From Pseudomonas sp. LB-090624 (lineage in GTDB: Bacteria > Pseudomonadota > Gammaproteobacteria > Pseudomonadales > Pseudomonadaceae), in the NCBI RefSeq assembly GCF_003205205.1, contig NZ_QJRL01000020.1:1-64000 (forward strand): a stretch of DNA of 64,000 nt, read 5' to 3'. The notes beneath the pieces are model-generated. The model ran no database searches, was not told where the DNA came from, and saw only the letters and a program-made list of their open reading frames with translations. Shown here piece after piece: positions 7,750 through 16,359 of the stretch; the stretch's first letter is position 1; the number at the start of each line of letters is the position of its first letter. A program made the translations under genes and the position numbers.

Positions 7750-10700
7750 ATGCAGACACTCTCGCAGTCACCGTCCATCCGCCCGGATACCTTGCGCTGG
7801 GCCATCTTCCTCGCCCTGCTGGGGTCCAGCACCGCAATCGCCCAAGGCGGCCTGGAAGCCACCAGCGGCCCAGGCGGCACGCCCATCATCAACAACGGCC
7901 ACGGGGTACCCGTGATCGACATCGTGCCACCCAACGCCAGCGGGCTGTCGCACAACCAGTTCCTCGACTACAACGTCGGCAGGCCCGGCGTGGTGCTGAA
8001 CAATGCCATCCAGGCCGGGCAGTCGGAGCTGGCTGGTGCCCTGGCGGCCAACCCGCAGTTCCAGGGCCAGGCCGCCTCGACCATCCTCAACGAGGTGATT
8101 AGCCGCAACGCCTCGCTGATCGAAGGGCCGCAAGAAATCTTCGGCCGACCGGCAGACTACATCCTGGCCAACCCCAACGGCATCACCCTCAACGGCGGCA
8201 GCTTCATCAACACCACCCGCGCCGGCTTCGTGGTGGGCACCCCAGAGTTGGAAGCGCAGCAACTCAAGTACCTCGACACGCTCAATGCCAGCGGCACTCT
8301 GCAGGTACTTGAGCGCGGCCAGAACAATTCCCAGGGAGCCCTTGAGCTGATCGCGCCGCGCGTGGACAGCAAAGGCCTGCTCATGGCCGGCAAGGCACTC
8401 GACATCACCGTCGGCCGCAACCGCATCGACCGCACCAGCGACGAAATTGTCGAACACTTGCCCGGCACTCCTTCGAGCATCGACGCGAGCCTGTTCGGCG
8501 CAATGCGCGCCGGGCGTATCCGTGTACTAAGCACTGGCGAAGGTGCCGGCGTGCGCGTCGGGGCTTCACAGGTGCTGGGCACCGAAGGCATCGACATCCA
8601 GTCTGCCGGGGCCCTGCATGTCAGCGGCAAGGTCGACAACCCCGCCGAATTGCGCAGCGAGAGCGGTGCACTGGCCCTCACAGCAGCCACTGAACTGACG
8701 CTCGGCACCGTCGATGGCAAGGCCTCAAGCATCACCGTGAAAGCCGGCAAGAAGCTGACCCTGGACGCCGATACCCGCGAGCACATCGCACAGGAGCGGG
8801 ACAGCTGGAGCAAGAAGTTCCTGTTCATCACCAACGAAACCTACAGCCGCGACCGCACGACCACCGAGCGCCAACAACGCGGCACGCATTTGCAGGGCAC
8901 CGGTGATATTCGGCTGCAAGCAGGTGCCGACATGCAGCTCAAGGCGGCCGAGATCAAGACCGAGGGTACGCTGACACTCGACAGCGGCGCCAACCTGGAC
9001 ATTGTCGCGGGCATAGACAACCAACGCATCGAAGAGCAGATACGCCACCGCAAGAACTTGTGGCGCGGGGACAGCGATAGCGAACAGTACAAGGAGACGG
9101 CACAAGGCAGCCGGCTCGACGCCCAGGAGATGGTCGTCAAGACCAATGCGACCCTCAACGTACAAGGCAGCACCCTGCACAGTCGCGGCGACCTGACCAT
9201 CGATGCCAAGCAGGCAGACATCGGCACTACCGCCTTGCAAGAGAAGGCCACCCGGCGCAACTACCGTGGCGACCTGGTATCCGGCACCTTCTTCGGCGAC
9301 CGCAAGGGCAACGACACCGATGGCCAAACTGTCTCCGGCAGCAGTGTCACCAGCGTTGGCAAGCTCACCGTCACAGCCGATCAGGTCGCCATCAAAGGCA
9401 GTACCTTGCACGGCCAGCGGGACGCGGTGCTCTACAGCACGAAAGGGTCGCTGGCCATCGAGGCAGACCACGGCAGCAGCACCTCCACCGAGCGCACGAG
9501 TGACAGCAAGTTGTTCGGCCTGATCGGCAAGCAACGCGAAAGTACGGACCGCGAACAGCAGGTGCTGGTCAGCGACGTCAGCTCGGCCACCAACCTGCGT
9601 TTGGCCAGCGCCGAAGAAATGCGCATCCACGGTGCCAAGGTCGCTGCTGGCGGGCATCTGCAGGTCGAGGCCAAGGGCGACCTGCAGATTGCCAGCACGC
9701 AAGTGGTCGAAGCACGCGAAACCCGCGAACAGCAGCGCGGCTTCACCGCCAGTGCCAGGCAAACCCAGGAAGCCGAGGATGGTAAGCCAGAGTCACGCCA
9801 GTATGCGGCCGGCGTTGCGTATGAGGTGGCCACCAGCACTGCCGAGCAACGGACCACCAGCCAGGTCGCCAGTGAGCTCAAGGGCGCATCGGTGGGCCTG
9901 AGCAGCGGGGCTCGGTTAGAGGTCAACGGCGCCTCGGTGAAGGCCAGCGCAGGCGACCTCGACGTGCAGGCGCAGCAGGTGACGCTGGGCGCTACCCGTA
10001 ACGACCGCGACACCAGCACCAGTGCCACCCAGAGTGGTGGCGGGCTGACCGTGACGGGCGGCATCGACCGGCTCGGTAGCCTGTTCGAAGGCCACCACAA
10101 CCGCGAGGTGACGCACGAACGCGACAGCAACGTGCAGCGCAGCGAATTACAGGCTAGCGGCGACCTCAAGCTGCACAGCGAACACCTGGTGACCGAAGCG
10201 GCGCGCGTAAATGCCGGCAACGCCCTGCAATTGACCGCCAAAAGCATCGACAACCGCGCCGTGCTGGATACCCGGGAACGTGAACAACAGCGTAACGACT
10301 GGGCTGGCAGCCTGGGCGCCAGTGTCGAGTACCGTGACCTGACCCGCCCGATCGAACGCCTGGTACTGGGCGAGGAAGCCCCACGCTTCCAGCAAGCCTC
10401 ACCTGAAGACGCCATGGCGCCGCCCAGCGTGGGTGCCGACATGACCGTGGAGCATCTCAAGCGCCTGGAAAACCAGCGCCGTGGTTTTGCCCAGGTCAGT
10501 GAGTTGTCCGGGGCCTCGGTCGAGGTCAAGGCAGACACCATTGCCGACCAAGGTACGGCCTGGCGGGCCAGCGCCGGGACCTTGCAGGTCGCGGCGCAGC
10601 AACACCAGATGCAGGCCGCCGCGAATACCCAGGAAAGTACCGTGCAACGCCTGGCCTATGGTGGCGACGCGCGCCTGGATACCAGCACCGGCGAGGACCT

Positions 10701-12276
10701 GAATGTACGCGCTGCCGGCAAAGGCGGCTCGCTGAACAAACAGGACAACGCCAGCACCGCCGTACCCGGCAGCCTGTATGGGCAACAGGGCATCCAGGTA
10801 CAGCTGGGCAGCGATGGGCGTTACGAAGGGGCACGCATCAATGGCGGCGACGGTAGCGTGGTCATGCACAGCGCCGGTTCGCTGGCGTTACCACAGGCAA
10901 CCGATCATGCCGGACAGCAGTCGGGGCAGCTTGAGGGCAATGCCTGGGTTAAAGTCGGCAACCGCCCGGGCAGCACTGGGGTCGACGGCCGTGGCTACCT
11001 CGACCACGACCAGAAGCAGAGCAGGCAGAGCAACGCACAGGTGGCCCAGATCGACGCCAAGGGCCAGGTAGAATTGACCAGCGGAGGCGACCTGTCACTA
11101 GAAGGCACCCGCATTGGCAGCCTCCAGGAGAAAGTCGCCGAAATCCAGGTGCAAAGCGGCGGCCGGCTGCTGGTCAAGCCGGCCAGCAACACCCAGCAAG
11201 CCACGGGTGCGAGCCTGGGCGGCGGCCTGGAGCTGGCGGCCAAAGCCGGCAGTACCAAGGGCGGTGCCATTGGCGGCCACTTCAGCAAAGGCAAGCAGGA
11301 CGAAGATACCCGCCAGTCGTTAGATACCCAGTTTGCCAGCACTGGCAAGCTCACCTTGAGCAGCAGCGCCCGCGAGGATATCGCCCTGCACCTCGAAGGC
11401 CTGCAGGCCTCCGCCGAACGGATAGCCCTGGACGCGACGAGCGGGGGGATGCTGGTGAAGGCTTCCTCCAACCAGGAACGTCGCGACAACCTCGACATCA
11501 GCGCCGGGGCCGGTTTCGACATGGCCAAGGGAGCGCTCGACACTCGCGGCCTGCATGGCCGCCTCAAGGTGGAGCTAGACAAACGCGACAACCTTACCTG
11601 GAACGCCAGCAACCTGCGCGCCGACAGCATCGACCTGCAAAGCCGCGGCGATACCCTCATTGAAGGTGCCACCCTCGAAGCCGGGCATATTGGCGGTACG
11701 ATCGATGGCGACCTGCGCATCGCCAGCCTCAAAGACAGCGTCGACAGCCTGAGCGTGAAAGGCGATGCCCGGCTGAGCCAGGAGAAAAACCCACAGGGCT
11801 ACATCAACGCGGCCACCGCAGTGGCCCGCCCCTTGGGGAGCAAGGTCGAGCAAAAGGCGGGCTCCGCCCTGGGCAAGGCAGACCCTGGGTTGTCGCCAAC
11901 CTTCAGCCTCGACGTATCGCACGTACAGCGCGACAGCGTGGGCCGGCAAGCCACCTTGAAAGGCAGCGACGGAATCGACCTGCAAGTCGGTGGTAGCGCC
12001 CATCTGCTGGCCGCACGCTTGCAGTCTGCCAAGGGTAACGTGGCGCTCGACGCCCACTCGGTGGCCCAGGAAACCCTAAGCGGCAATGACTATCGTCGGG
12101 ACGTGTCGCTCGATGCGTCCAATTCACCGGTAGACCTGGGCACCGCTATTGCCGAAATGGCCAAGGGCAAAGGTGCGGCAGACGGGGAAAATGCGCTGGA
12201 CCTGGGGTTCTTGAGGACCAGCGGGCACAGCCGTAGCGAGCAGTGGGCGTCGAGTGTGAGTAAGAGAAAGGACTGA
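7750..12276 (+). CDS. TpsA exoprotein, filamentous-hemagglutinin-like adhesin
   Basis: This 1508-residue secreted beta-helix protein has a signal sequence ending near AIA-QGG at residue 31. The TPS secretion domain spans about residues 36-260, with NPNGI at 141-145 followed by GGSFINTTRAGFVVGTPEL. After it come hemagglutinin-type repeats rich in Gly, Ser, Asp and Gln (for example ALQLTAKSIDNRAVLDTRER). The C-terminus is still repeat-like (SGHSRSEQWASS). I see no pretoxin VENN motif and no distinct toxin domain, so an adhesin or biofilm role is more likely than contact-dependent inhibition. No immunity-type gene follows; gspN converges 34 bases later. A truncated former toxin system cannot be excluded. 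Confidence 0.9.
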   Translation: MQTLSQSPSIRPDTLRWAIFLALLGSSTAIAQGGLEATSGPGGTPIINNGHGVPVIDIVPPNASGLSHNQFLDYNVGRPGVVLNNAIQAGQSELAGALAANPQFQGQAASTILNEVISRNASLIEGPQEIFGRPADYILANPNGITLNGGSFINTTRAGFVVGTPELEAQQLKYLDTLNASGTLQVLERGQNNSQGALELIAPRVDSKGLLMAGKALDITVGRNRIDRTSDEIVEHLPGTPSSIDASLFGAMRAGRIRVLSTGEGAGVRVGASQVLGTEGIDIQSAGALHVSGKVDNPAELRSESGALALTAATELTLGTVDGKASSITVKAGKKLTLDADTREHIAQERDSWSKKFLFITNETYSRDRTTTERQQRGTHLQGTGDIRLQAGADMQLKAAEIKTEGTLTLDSGANLDIVAGIDNQRIEEQIRHRKNLWRGDSDSEQYKETAQGSRLDAQEMVVKTNATLNVQGSTLHSRGDLTIDAKQADIGTTALQEKATRRNYRGDLVSGTFFGDRKGNDTDGQTVSGSSVTSVGKLTVTADQVAIKGSTLHGQRDAVLYSTKGSLAIEADHGSSTSTERTSDSKLFGLIGKQRESTDREQQVLVSDVSSATNLRLASAEEMRIHGAKVAAGGHLQVEAKGDLQIASTQVVEARETREQQRGFTASARQTQEAEDGKPESRQYAAGVAYEVATSTAEQRTTSQVASELKGASVGLSSGARLEVNGASVKASAGDLDVQAQQVTLGATRNDRDTSTSATQSGGGLTVTGGIDRLGSLFEGHHNREVTHERDSNVQRSELQASGDLKLHSEHLVTEAARVNAGNALQLTAKSIDNRAVLDTREREQQRNDWAGSLGASVEYRDLTRPIERLVLGEEAPRFQQASPEDAMAPPSVGADMTVEHLKRLENQRRGFAQVSELSGASVEVKADTIADQGTAWRASAGTLQVAAQQHQMQAAANTQESTVQRLAYGGDARLDTSTGEDLNVRAAGKGGSLNKQDNASTAVPGSLYGQQGIQVQLGSDGRYEGARINGGDGSVVMHSAGSLALPQATDHAGQQSGQLEGNAWVKVGNRPGSTGVDGRGYLDHDQKQSRQSNAQVAQIDAKGQVELTSGGDLSLEGTRIGSLQEKVAEIQVQSGGRLLVKPASNTQQATGASLGGGLELAAKAGSTKGGAIGGHFSKGKQDEDTRQSLDTQFASTGKLTLSSSAREDIALHLEGLQASAERIALDATSGGMLVKASSNQERRDNLDISAGAGFDMAKGALDTRGLHGRLKVELDKRDNLTWNASNLRADSIDLQSRGDTLIEGATLEAGHIGGTIDGDLRIASLKDSVDSLSVKGDARLSQEKNPQGYINAATAVARPLGSKVEQKAGSALGKADPGLSPTFSLDVSHVQRDSVGRQATLKGSDGIDLQVGGSAHLLAARLQSAKGNVALDAHSVAQETLSGNDYRRDVSLDASNSPVDLGTAIAEMAKGKGAADGENALDLGFLRTSGHSRSEQWASSVSKRKD

Positions 12277-12310
12277 TCCAGACGCCGCGTCCCAGCAGGA
12301 GCGCCCTTGC

Positions 12311-12970
12311 CTACCAGCGAAGGTCTCGCTGCCCGCTCAGCGCCTGCGGCCCTAGCCACTGCACCCCGCGCAGCAATGGTGTCAGCGCTGCCTCCGGCTG
12401 CAGCGCAAACGCCACCTGTGCCCGGTTCCCTGGCAGGTCGGCATCCAGGGCCAGTTGATGCTGGCCCTGCTGCACCAGTTGCCCGCGCAGGCGCCAGCCG
12501 CTGTGGCAGTCCATTTCCAGCCACCCCTGCCCCAGGCCAAGTGACCAGGGCTTGCTCAGGGCCAGGTCGGTAACCGTGACACGGCCTTCACTGGAGCGGC
12601 ATTCACGCCCTGCCCCCTGTACCCGCAGTGTCCCTTGCCACTGCCCCGCCAGCCGGTAGTCCGTCAGTACTGTCGCCTGAGCGCCCACGGCTGAGGCCTC
12701 CAGTCGCCAACGCCATGGCCAGCCTTCGGCTCGCAACTGCCAGGCCTGGCCCTGAAAGCCCAGCTGCGCATTTGCCTGTAAGCGCCAAGGCTGCAGCGTC
12801 CAACGCAATGGCCCCACGGGACCCAACTGTTGCGCCTGGCCTTGCCAAAGGCTGCCAATGACATCGCGCGCTGGCAGGCCGAACGCACGTGCCACCCAAT
12901 CGGCCGGAAGCTCGACCAGCAGCGTCAGCACGAATACCAGCACACTCCACGCCATCCCCCGGCGGCTCAT
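12311..12970 (-). CDS. gspN: Type II secretion system protein N
   Basis: This 219-residue inner-membrane-anchored T2SS accessory protein is the last gene of the long minus-strand gsp operon. There is one N-terminal membrane helix (MAWSVLVFVLTLLVELPADW), then a beta-rich periplasmic part with the GspN pattern WVARAFGLPARDVIGSLWQG and LGPVGPLRWTLQPWRL. It overlaps gspM by 4 bases (ATGA). GspN is dispensable in many systems and its role is poorly defined. It converges on the tpsA gene with a 34-bp gap. Confidence 0.82.
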   Translation of the reverse strand: MSRRGMAWSVLVFVLTLLVELPADWVARAFGLPARDVIGSLWQGQAQQLGPVGPLRWTLQPWRLQANAQLGFQGQAWQLRAEGWPWRWRLEASAVGAQATVLTDYRLAGQWQGTLRVQGAGRECRSSEGRVTVTDLALSKPWSLGLGQGWLEMDCHSGWRLRGQLVQQGQHQLALDADLPGNRAQVAFALQPEAALTPLLRGVQWLGPQALSGQRDLRW

Positions 12971-13353
12971 GGCTGCACCACCAGATCGAAGCGCAAGCCC
13001 TTACCCCCCTGCTCCAGCCCCCATTCCAGCGGCTTCGCGCCTTCTGCACGCAGGCTCTGCAACCAACCTTGCAGCACGCGCTCATCAGCCACCTGTCCAC
13101 CCAATTGCCAAGCCTTGCCCTGCGCATCGACTTCGTCCAGTTCGATCTGCCGCGCCTGGGCCGACTGGCGTAGCCGCTCCAGATTCAGCCCCGGGCCGCC
13201 TTGCAGGCTGGCGGCCTGTTCGGCAAGCACGCGCCACTGGCTGAGCTCGCGCCATTGGGTGAGGCCTGCGCGCAGGGCCAGGAAGGCCAGCAACAGGGCG
13301 ATGATTGCCCAGGCGAGCGTCAGGCGGTGGCGCTGTAACCCATCGCGGTTCAT
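12967..13353 (-). CDS. gspM: Type II secretion system protein M
   Basis: This 128-residue bitopic protein of the T2SS inner-membrane platform has a short cytoplasmic tail, one helix (LAWAIIALLLAFLALRAGL), a coiled region and a small ferredoxin-like periplasmic domain ending PLEWGLEQGGKGLRFDL. It pairs with GspL. I place the start at the ATG at 13353, which overlaps the gspL stop as ATGA; an in-frame upstream extension lies inside gspL and lacks family character. Assignment rests on order and architecture, since GspM sequence is weakly conserved. Confidence 0.85.
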   Translation of the reverse strand: MNRDGLQRHRLTLAWAIIALLLAFLALRAGLTQWRELSQWRVLAEQAASLQGGPGLNLERLRQSAQARQIELDEVDAQGKAWQLGGQVADERVLQGWLQSLRAEGAKPLEWGLEQGGKGLRFDLVVQP

Positions 13354-14426
13354 GAAGCGGCCCCCAGGTCGAAGATCACTTGGCCCGCTTGAACCTGCAC
13401 CGTGGTGCCTGCCGCGGTCGCCATGTCCTGCCATGGCGGCGTGCTGCCCTCGCCTTCAAGGCGCACATGCCAACGTTGGCCATCAAACCGCACCGCTCGC
13501 AGCTGCCAGCCGGGGTTGTCCCGCAGCCAGGCCTGCAGGCGGGTTTGCAGATCCTCCAGCTGACGCGTGCGCAACTGCTGTTGCAGTTCGCTTTCGCGCA
13601 AGCGCCTGAGAACCTGTGCGGCATGCCGTGGGCTGGCCTGCTCGCCGGTCACGGCAATGACCTGGCTACGCCACAGATGCGCCTGGCGCCATTGCTGGCT
13701 CAACCACACACCGCCCCATACCGTAGCCAGCACCAGGCAAACTGCGAGCAGGCGTTGATGCTGCCGGGAGACCACCGGCAACGTGCGCCTGTTGCGGGCG
13801 CGCTCGAACAGACCTGGCATTGAATCGAGCGCTGCCAAGGTACTTGGCCAGTCGCCGCTCAACGGCAGCTTTGTCAATGCTGCCAAGGGTTGCGGCAGTA
13901 AGCTACCCAGCGCCACCGGCCAGGCCAGCCAGTGCTCCTGCCCGTCCTCGAGCACGCCTTTGAACAGGGTCATGGCGGGCGGGCGCTGCCAATGCCAGGC
14001 ACTACCCGCCGACGGCGCAGGCAGCAGCTGCAGCTGCGCCCAACAACGCTCGACCTGCACGCCCCATGCGGCACATTGCGCGTGCCATGCAGCCAGTTGC
14101 TCACGGGCCACCACCAATAGCCGAAGGTGGCCAGGTTCACGCGCCAGGCAGGCGCAAGCCACTTCGTTGATGGGCTGCAACAAACGGTCTTCGAGCAACA
14201 ACGGCCACTCCTCGCGCTTGAGCCCGGGCGGGGCCTGGACACGGAAATGGCTGCAGGCTTCGGCAGGCAGGATCAATGCAGCACGCGCCAGCAGGTTGGC
14301 CGGCGGCTGGCCCTGGCCCTCGCCTTGCACGATGCCACCGTCGACCAGCGCCCACTGCCAGACCGGGCCCGGGCGCAGCAACAGCCACGGAAGTGCTGGC
14401 GTACGTCGCCGCCATTCAAACTTCAT
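13350..14426 (-). CDS. gspL: Type II secretion system protein L
   Basis: This platform protein of about 358 residues links the GspE ATPase to the inner membrane. The N-terminal cytoplasmic part is actin-fold-like (LVDGGIVQGEGQ; LILPAEACSHFRVQAPPGLK), then come one membrane helix (LLAVCLVLATVWGGVWLSQQ) and a periplasmic domain. The ATG at 14426 overlaps the gspJ stop by ATGA and gives MKFEWRRR; the ATG at 14438 is also in frame but adds only four residues inside gspJ. Sequence is divergent from model GspL proteins, and position between gspJ and gspM supports the call. Confidence 0.87.
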   Translation of the reverse strand: MKFEWRRRTPALPWLLLRPGPVWQWALVDGGIVQGEGQGQPPANLLARAALILPAEACSHFRVQAPPGLKREEWPLLLEDRLLQPINEVACACLAREPGHLRLLVVAREQLAAWHAQCAAWGVQVERCWAQLQLLPAPSAGSAWHWQRPPAMTLFKGVLEDGQEHWLAWPVALGSLLPQPLAALTKLPLSGDWPSTLAALDSMPGLFERARNRRTLPVVSRQHQRLLAVCLVLATVWGGVWLSQQWRQAHLWRSQVIAVTGEQASPRHAAQVLRRLRESELQQQLRTRQLEDLQTRLQAWLRDNPGWQLRAVRFDGQRWHVRLEGEGSTPPWQDMATAAGTTVQVQAGQVIFDLGAAS

Positions 14427-15112
14427 GAGCGCCCCCACGGGAGGGCGAAAGTGCAGACATAGGGTGCTCCATCACGCTGCAGCTCCAGGCGCACGCCACG
14501 CCCCGGGTGCGCTGGTTGGTCAGAAGGCCAGGCCAGCCAGCGGCCACCCTGGTAATACAGGACATTCATGGCGCTGACCCGGTCGAGCCGATCGCGCAGT
14601 ACCCAACGGGGGGCAGCGGCGGCGTACAGGTCGGCCGAGCTTTCCAGCATCAGGCGCTGCTCGCGGGCCTCGAAACGCAGACGCTGGCGTTGCAGGCGCG
14701 CACCACCTTCGGCTTCTGGCAGGCCGGTGCTGGCGACCCACAGCAACTGGTTGCTGGCGGGTTGCCAGTCCAGCCAGTGGCTGGCCAGCGGCAGGCGCTG
14801 GTCGTAGATGCGGCGCAGTACCGGGCTGTCGAGGCGGCGCTCCAGGGCCAGGCAAAAGTCCAGGACCGAGGTGTGCTGTGGGGTGGCTTGCAGGCGCTCG
14901 CGGACCTTGAGCCAGCCATTGACCAGCGCGGCGAGCATGATGCCGAGTATGGCGGTCAGGGCCAGGGCGACCATCAGTTCGATCAGGGTCAGGCCGGTTT
15001 GGCGGTGTTTGGTGGGCTGGCCTCTGCGCTGCTGATGGAAATGGACCTCTGCGGAAGCGGGCGTGCCCGCGCCCACAGGGACGCTGAAGGCTTCATGATT
15101 TCTGTGAATCAT
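14423..15112 (-). CDS. gspJ: Type II secretion minor pseudopilin J, with an unusually long leader
   Basis: This 229-residue minor pseudopilin helps form the tip complex. The prepilin cleavage site is clear: RQTG-LTLIELMVALALTAI, with the conserved Glu at +5. The leader before it is about 40 residues, whereas prepilin leaders are usually near 6-10. The extra part is encoded by DNA that carries a REP-like palindrome (15051-15080), giving residues such as VPVGAGTPASAE. The ATG at 15112 overlaps the gspI stop as ATGA. A later GTG inside the leader is a possible alternative start. The mature part looks intact to YVCTFALPWGRS. Confidence 0.88.
   Translation of the reverse strand: MIHRNHEAFSVPVGAGTPASAEVHFHQQRRGQPTKHRQTGLTLIELMVALALTAILGIMLAALVNGWLKVRERLQATPQHTSVLDFCLALERRLDSPVLRRIYDQRLPLASHWLDWQPASNQLLWVASTGLPEAEGGARLQRQRLRFEAREQRLMLESSADLYAAAAPRWVLRDRLDRVSAMNVLYYQGGRWLAWPSDQPAHPGRGVRLELQRDGAPYVCTFALPWGRS
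15051..15080. repeat. REP-like palindrome inside the gspJ leader coding region
   Basis: The core GCGGGCGTGCCCGC followed by GCCCACAGGG matches the REP units found between genes elsewhere in the window. Here it lies in frame within the N-terminal part of gspJ, without a stop codon. Confidence 0.7.
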
Positions 15113-15477
15113 GGGCGCTCCAGAAACACGGTGTACTGGCCCAGCGGCGAGCGCTGGTCGCGGTCGGCGAACAACAGTAGTTCGCCACGGCGCAAGTCGC
15201 GTACGCCGGTACGGCGCAGTTGCAGCTGCCAGTGGCACAACTGGCCGCCCTGGCTGAGCTCACCAGCTGTTTGGTTTTGAGCCGGCCAGTACTGCTCGAC
15301 GGCAAAGCGGGTTTGCAGTTCGCGCGCGCACAGCAGGCCAAGGCGATGCTGTTGCACATTGCCCTGCACGGCCAAGCGCTGGCGCAGCACCTGGCTGGTG
15401 ATCACCGCCAGCACGGCAGCGATGGCCAGGGCTACGGTCACCTCCAGCAGGGTGAAGCCACGCTGTGCTTGCTTCAT
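15109..15477 (-). CDS. gspI: Type II secretion minor pseudopilin I
   Basis: This 122-residue minor pseudopilin initiates the pseudopilus tip with GspJ and GspK. It has a short basic leader and class III cleavage site, KQAQRG-FTLLEVTVALAIAAV, with Glu at +5. The mature domain is small and ends GQYTVFLERP. The ATG at 15477 overlaps the gspH stop as ATGA, and further upstream in-frame codons fall inside gspH. It sits between gspH and gspJ, the canonical order. Confidence 0.9.
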   Translation of the reverse strand: MKQAQRGFTLLEVTVALAIAAVLAVITSQVLRQRLAVQGNVQQHRLGLLCARELQTRFAVEQYWPAQNQTAGELSQGGQLCHWQLQLRRTGVRDLRRGELLLFADRDQRSPLGQYTVFLERP

Positions 15478-15905
15478 GGCACCACCCGCATGCCATCGGC
15501 GCGATTCCAGGCCCATTGCTGGCTGCCATCGGCCCAGTGCCAGCGCACGCTACCCGCCTGCGCCCAGCCATGCGGCGTGAACAGCACGCGCGGTTGAGAG
15601 CTGGCCGGCCAGTCCGGGTGCAGGTCCTTTGGCCAATCGCCGAGCGAGACCGCTTCGACCACCCAGGCATTGCCCTCGCGGCGGACGAACTCCGGGCGTT
15701 GGCCATTCCAGCGCAGCCCGCGCAATTGCCCGGCATGCCGGGCCAGCGCGGCCTGCCCGCGGACCTCGGCCGCCAGCCGTTGCAGGGCCTGCTCGACACT
15801 GGCCTGGCCGTTGCCGAGGCCGGCCACCGCCAGCCCGGTCATCAGCCCGGCAATGGCCAGTACCACCAGCAGTTCGATCAGGCTGAAACCGCGCTGACGC
15901 TGCAC
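15474..15905 (-). CDS. gspH: Type II secretion minor pseudopilin H (GTG start)
   Basis: This 143-residue minor pseudopilin has the cleavage motif QRQRG-FSLIELLVVLAIAGL. The start codon is GTG at 15905, giving a five-residue leader; no ATG is available at a sensible place. It begins 2 bases after the gspG stop. The body contains the usual GspH-type pattern LQRLAAEVRGQAALARHAGQ. It links the major pseudopilin GspG to the I-J-K tip. Confidence 0.88.
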   Translation of the reverse strand: MQRQRGFSLIELLVVLAIAGLMTGLAVAGLGNGQASVEQALQRLAAEVRGQAALARHAGQLRGLRWNGQRPEFVRREGNAWVVEAVSLGDWPKDLHPDWPASSQPRVLFTPHGWAQAGSVRWHWADGSQQWAWNRADGMRVVP

Positions 15906-15907
15906 CG

Positions 15908-16342
15908 TTACAGCTCCCAGTTACCCAGGTCGGCATCCTGGCCTTCACCACCCGGCAGGCCATCGGCACCCAGCGAGTACACATCGACCCGGCCATGCTC
16001 ACCGGGCATGCGGTACTGGTACGGGGTACCCCACGGGTCTTGCGGCAGGCGGCGCACGTAGCCGTCGCTGCGCCAGGCCCGTGGCAGCGGCTCCTGCGCA
16101 GGCTTTTTCACCAGCGCGGCCAGGCCCTGTTCGCTGCTGGGGAAGCGCAGGTTGTCCAGACGGTACATGTCCAGCGCCTGCTCCAACGTGGCCAGGTCGG
16201 CCATCACCTTCTGCTTCATGGCCTTGTCCTGGTTGCCCAGCACGCTGGGCGCGACCACGGCGATCAGCAGGCCGATGATGAAGATCACCACCATGATTTC
16301 CATGAGGGTGAAACCGCGCTGGCGGTTGCGTCGATGCTGCAT
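15908..16342 (-). CDS. gspG: Type II secretion major pseudopilin G
   Basis: This 144-residue major pseudopilin is the main subunit of the periplasmic pseudopilus. The leader RRNRQRG is cut before FTLMEIMVVIFIIGLLIAV. The GspG hallmarks follow: MYRLDNLRFPSSEQGLAALV and the calcium-loop region YSLGADGLPGGEGQDADLG. The ATG at 16342 has an AAGGAG ribosome site; an upstream GTG at 16363 is in frame but lacks one. Processing needs a prepilin peptidase (GspO/PilD), not encoded in this window, so the type IV pilus enzyme is presumably shared. Confidence 0.95.
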   Translation of the reverse strand: MQHRRNRQRGFTLMEIMVVIFIIGLLIAVVAPSVLGNQDKAMKQKVMADLATLEQALDMYRLDNLRFPSSEQGLAALVKKPAQEPLPRAWRSDGYVRRLPQDPWGTPYQYRMPGEHGRVDVYSLGADGLPGGEGQDADLGNWEL

Positions 16343-16359
16343 GGCAATACTCCTTGTCT

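Noticed and set aside
15051..15080. A frameshift or pseudogene call for gspJ because of the REP
   Set aside because: The palindrome is in frame, no stop codon is introduced, and the mature pseudopilin is intact.
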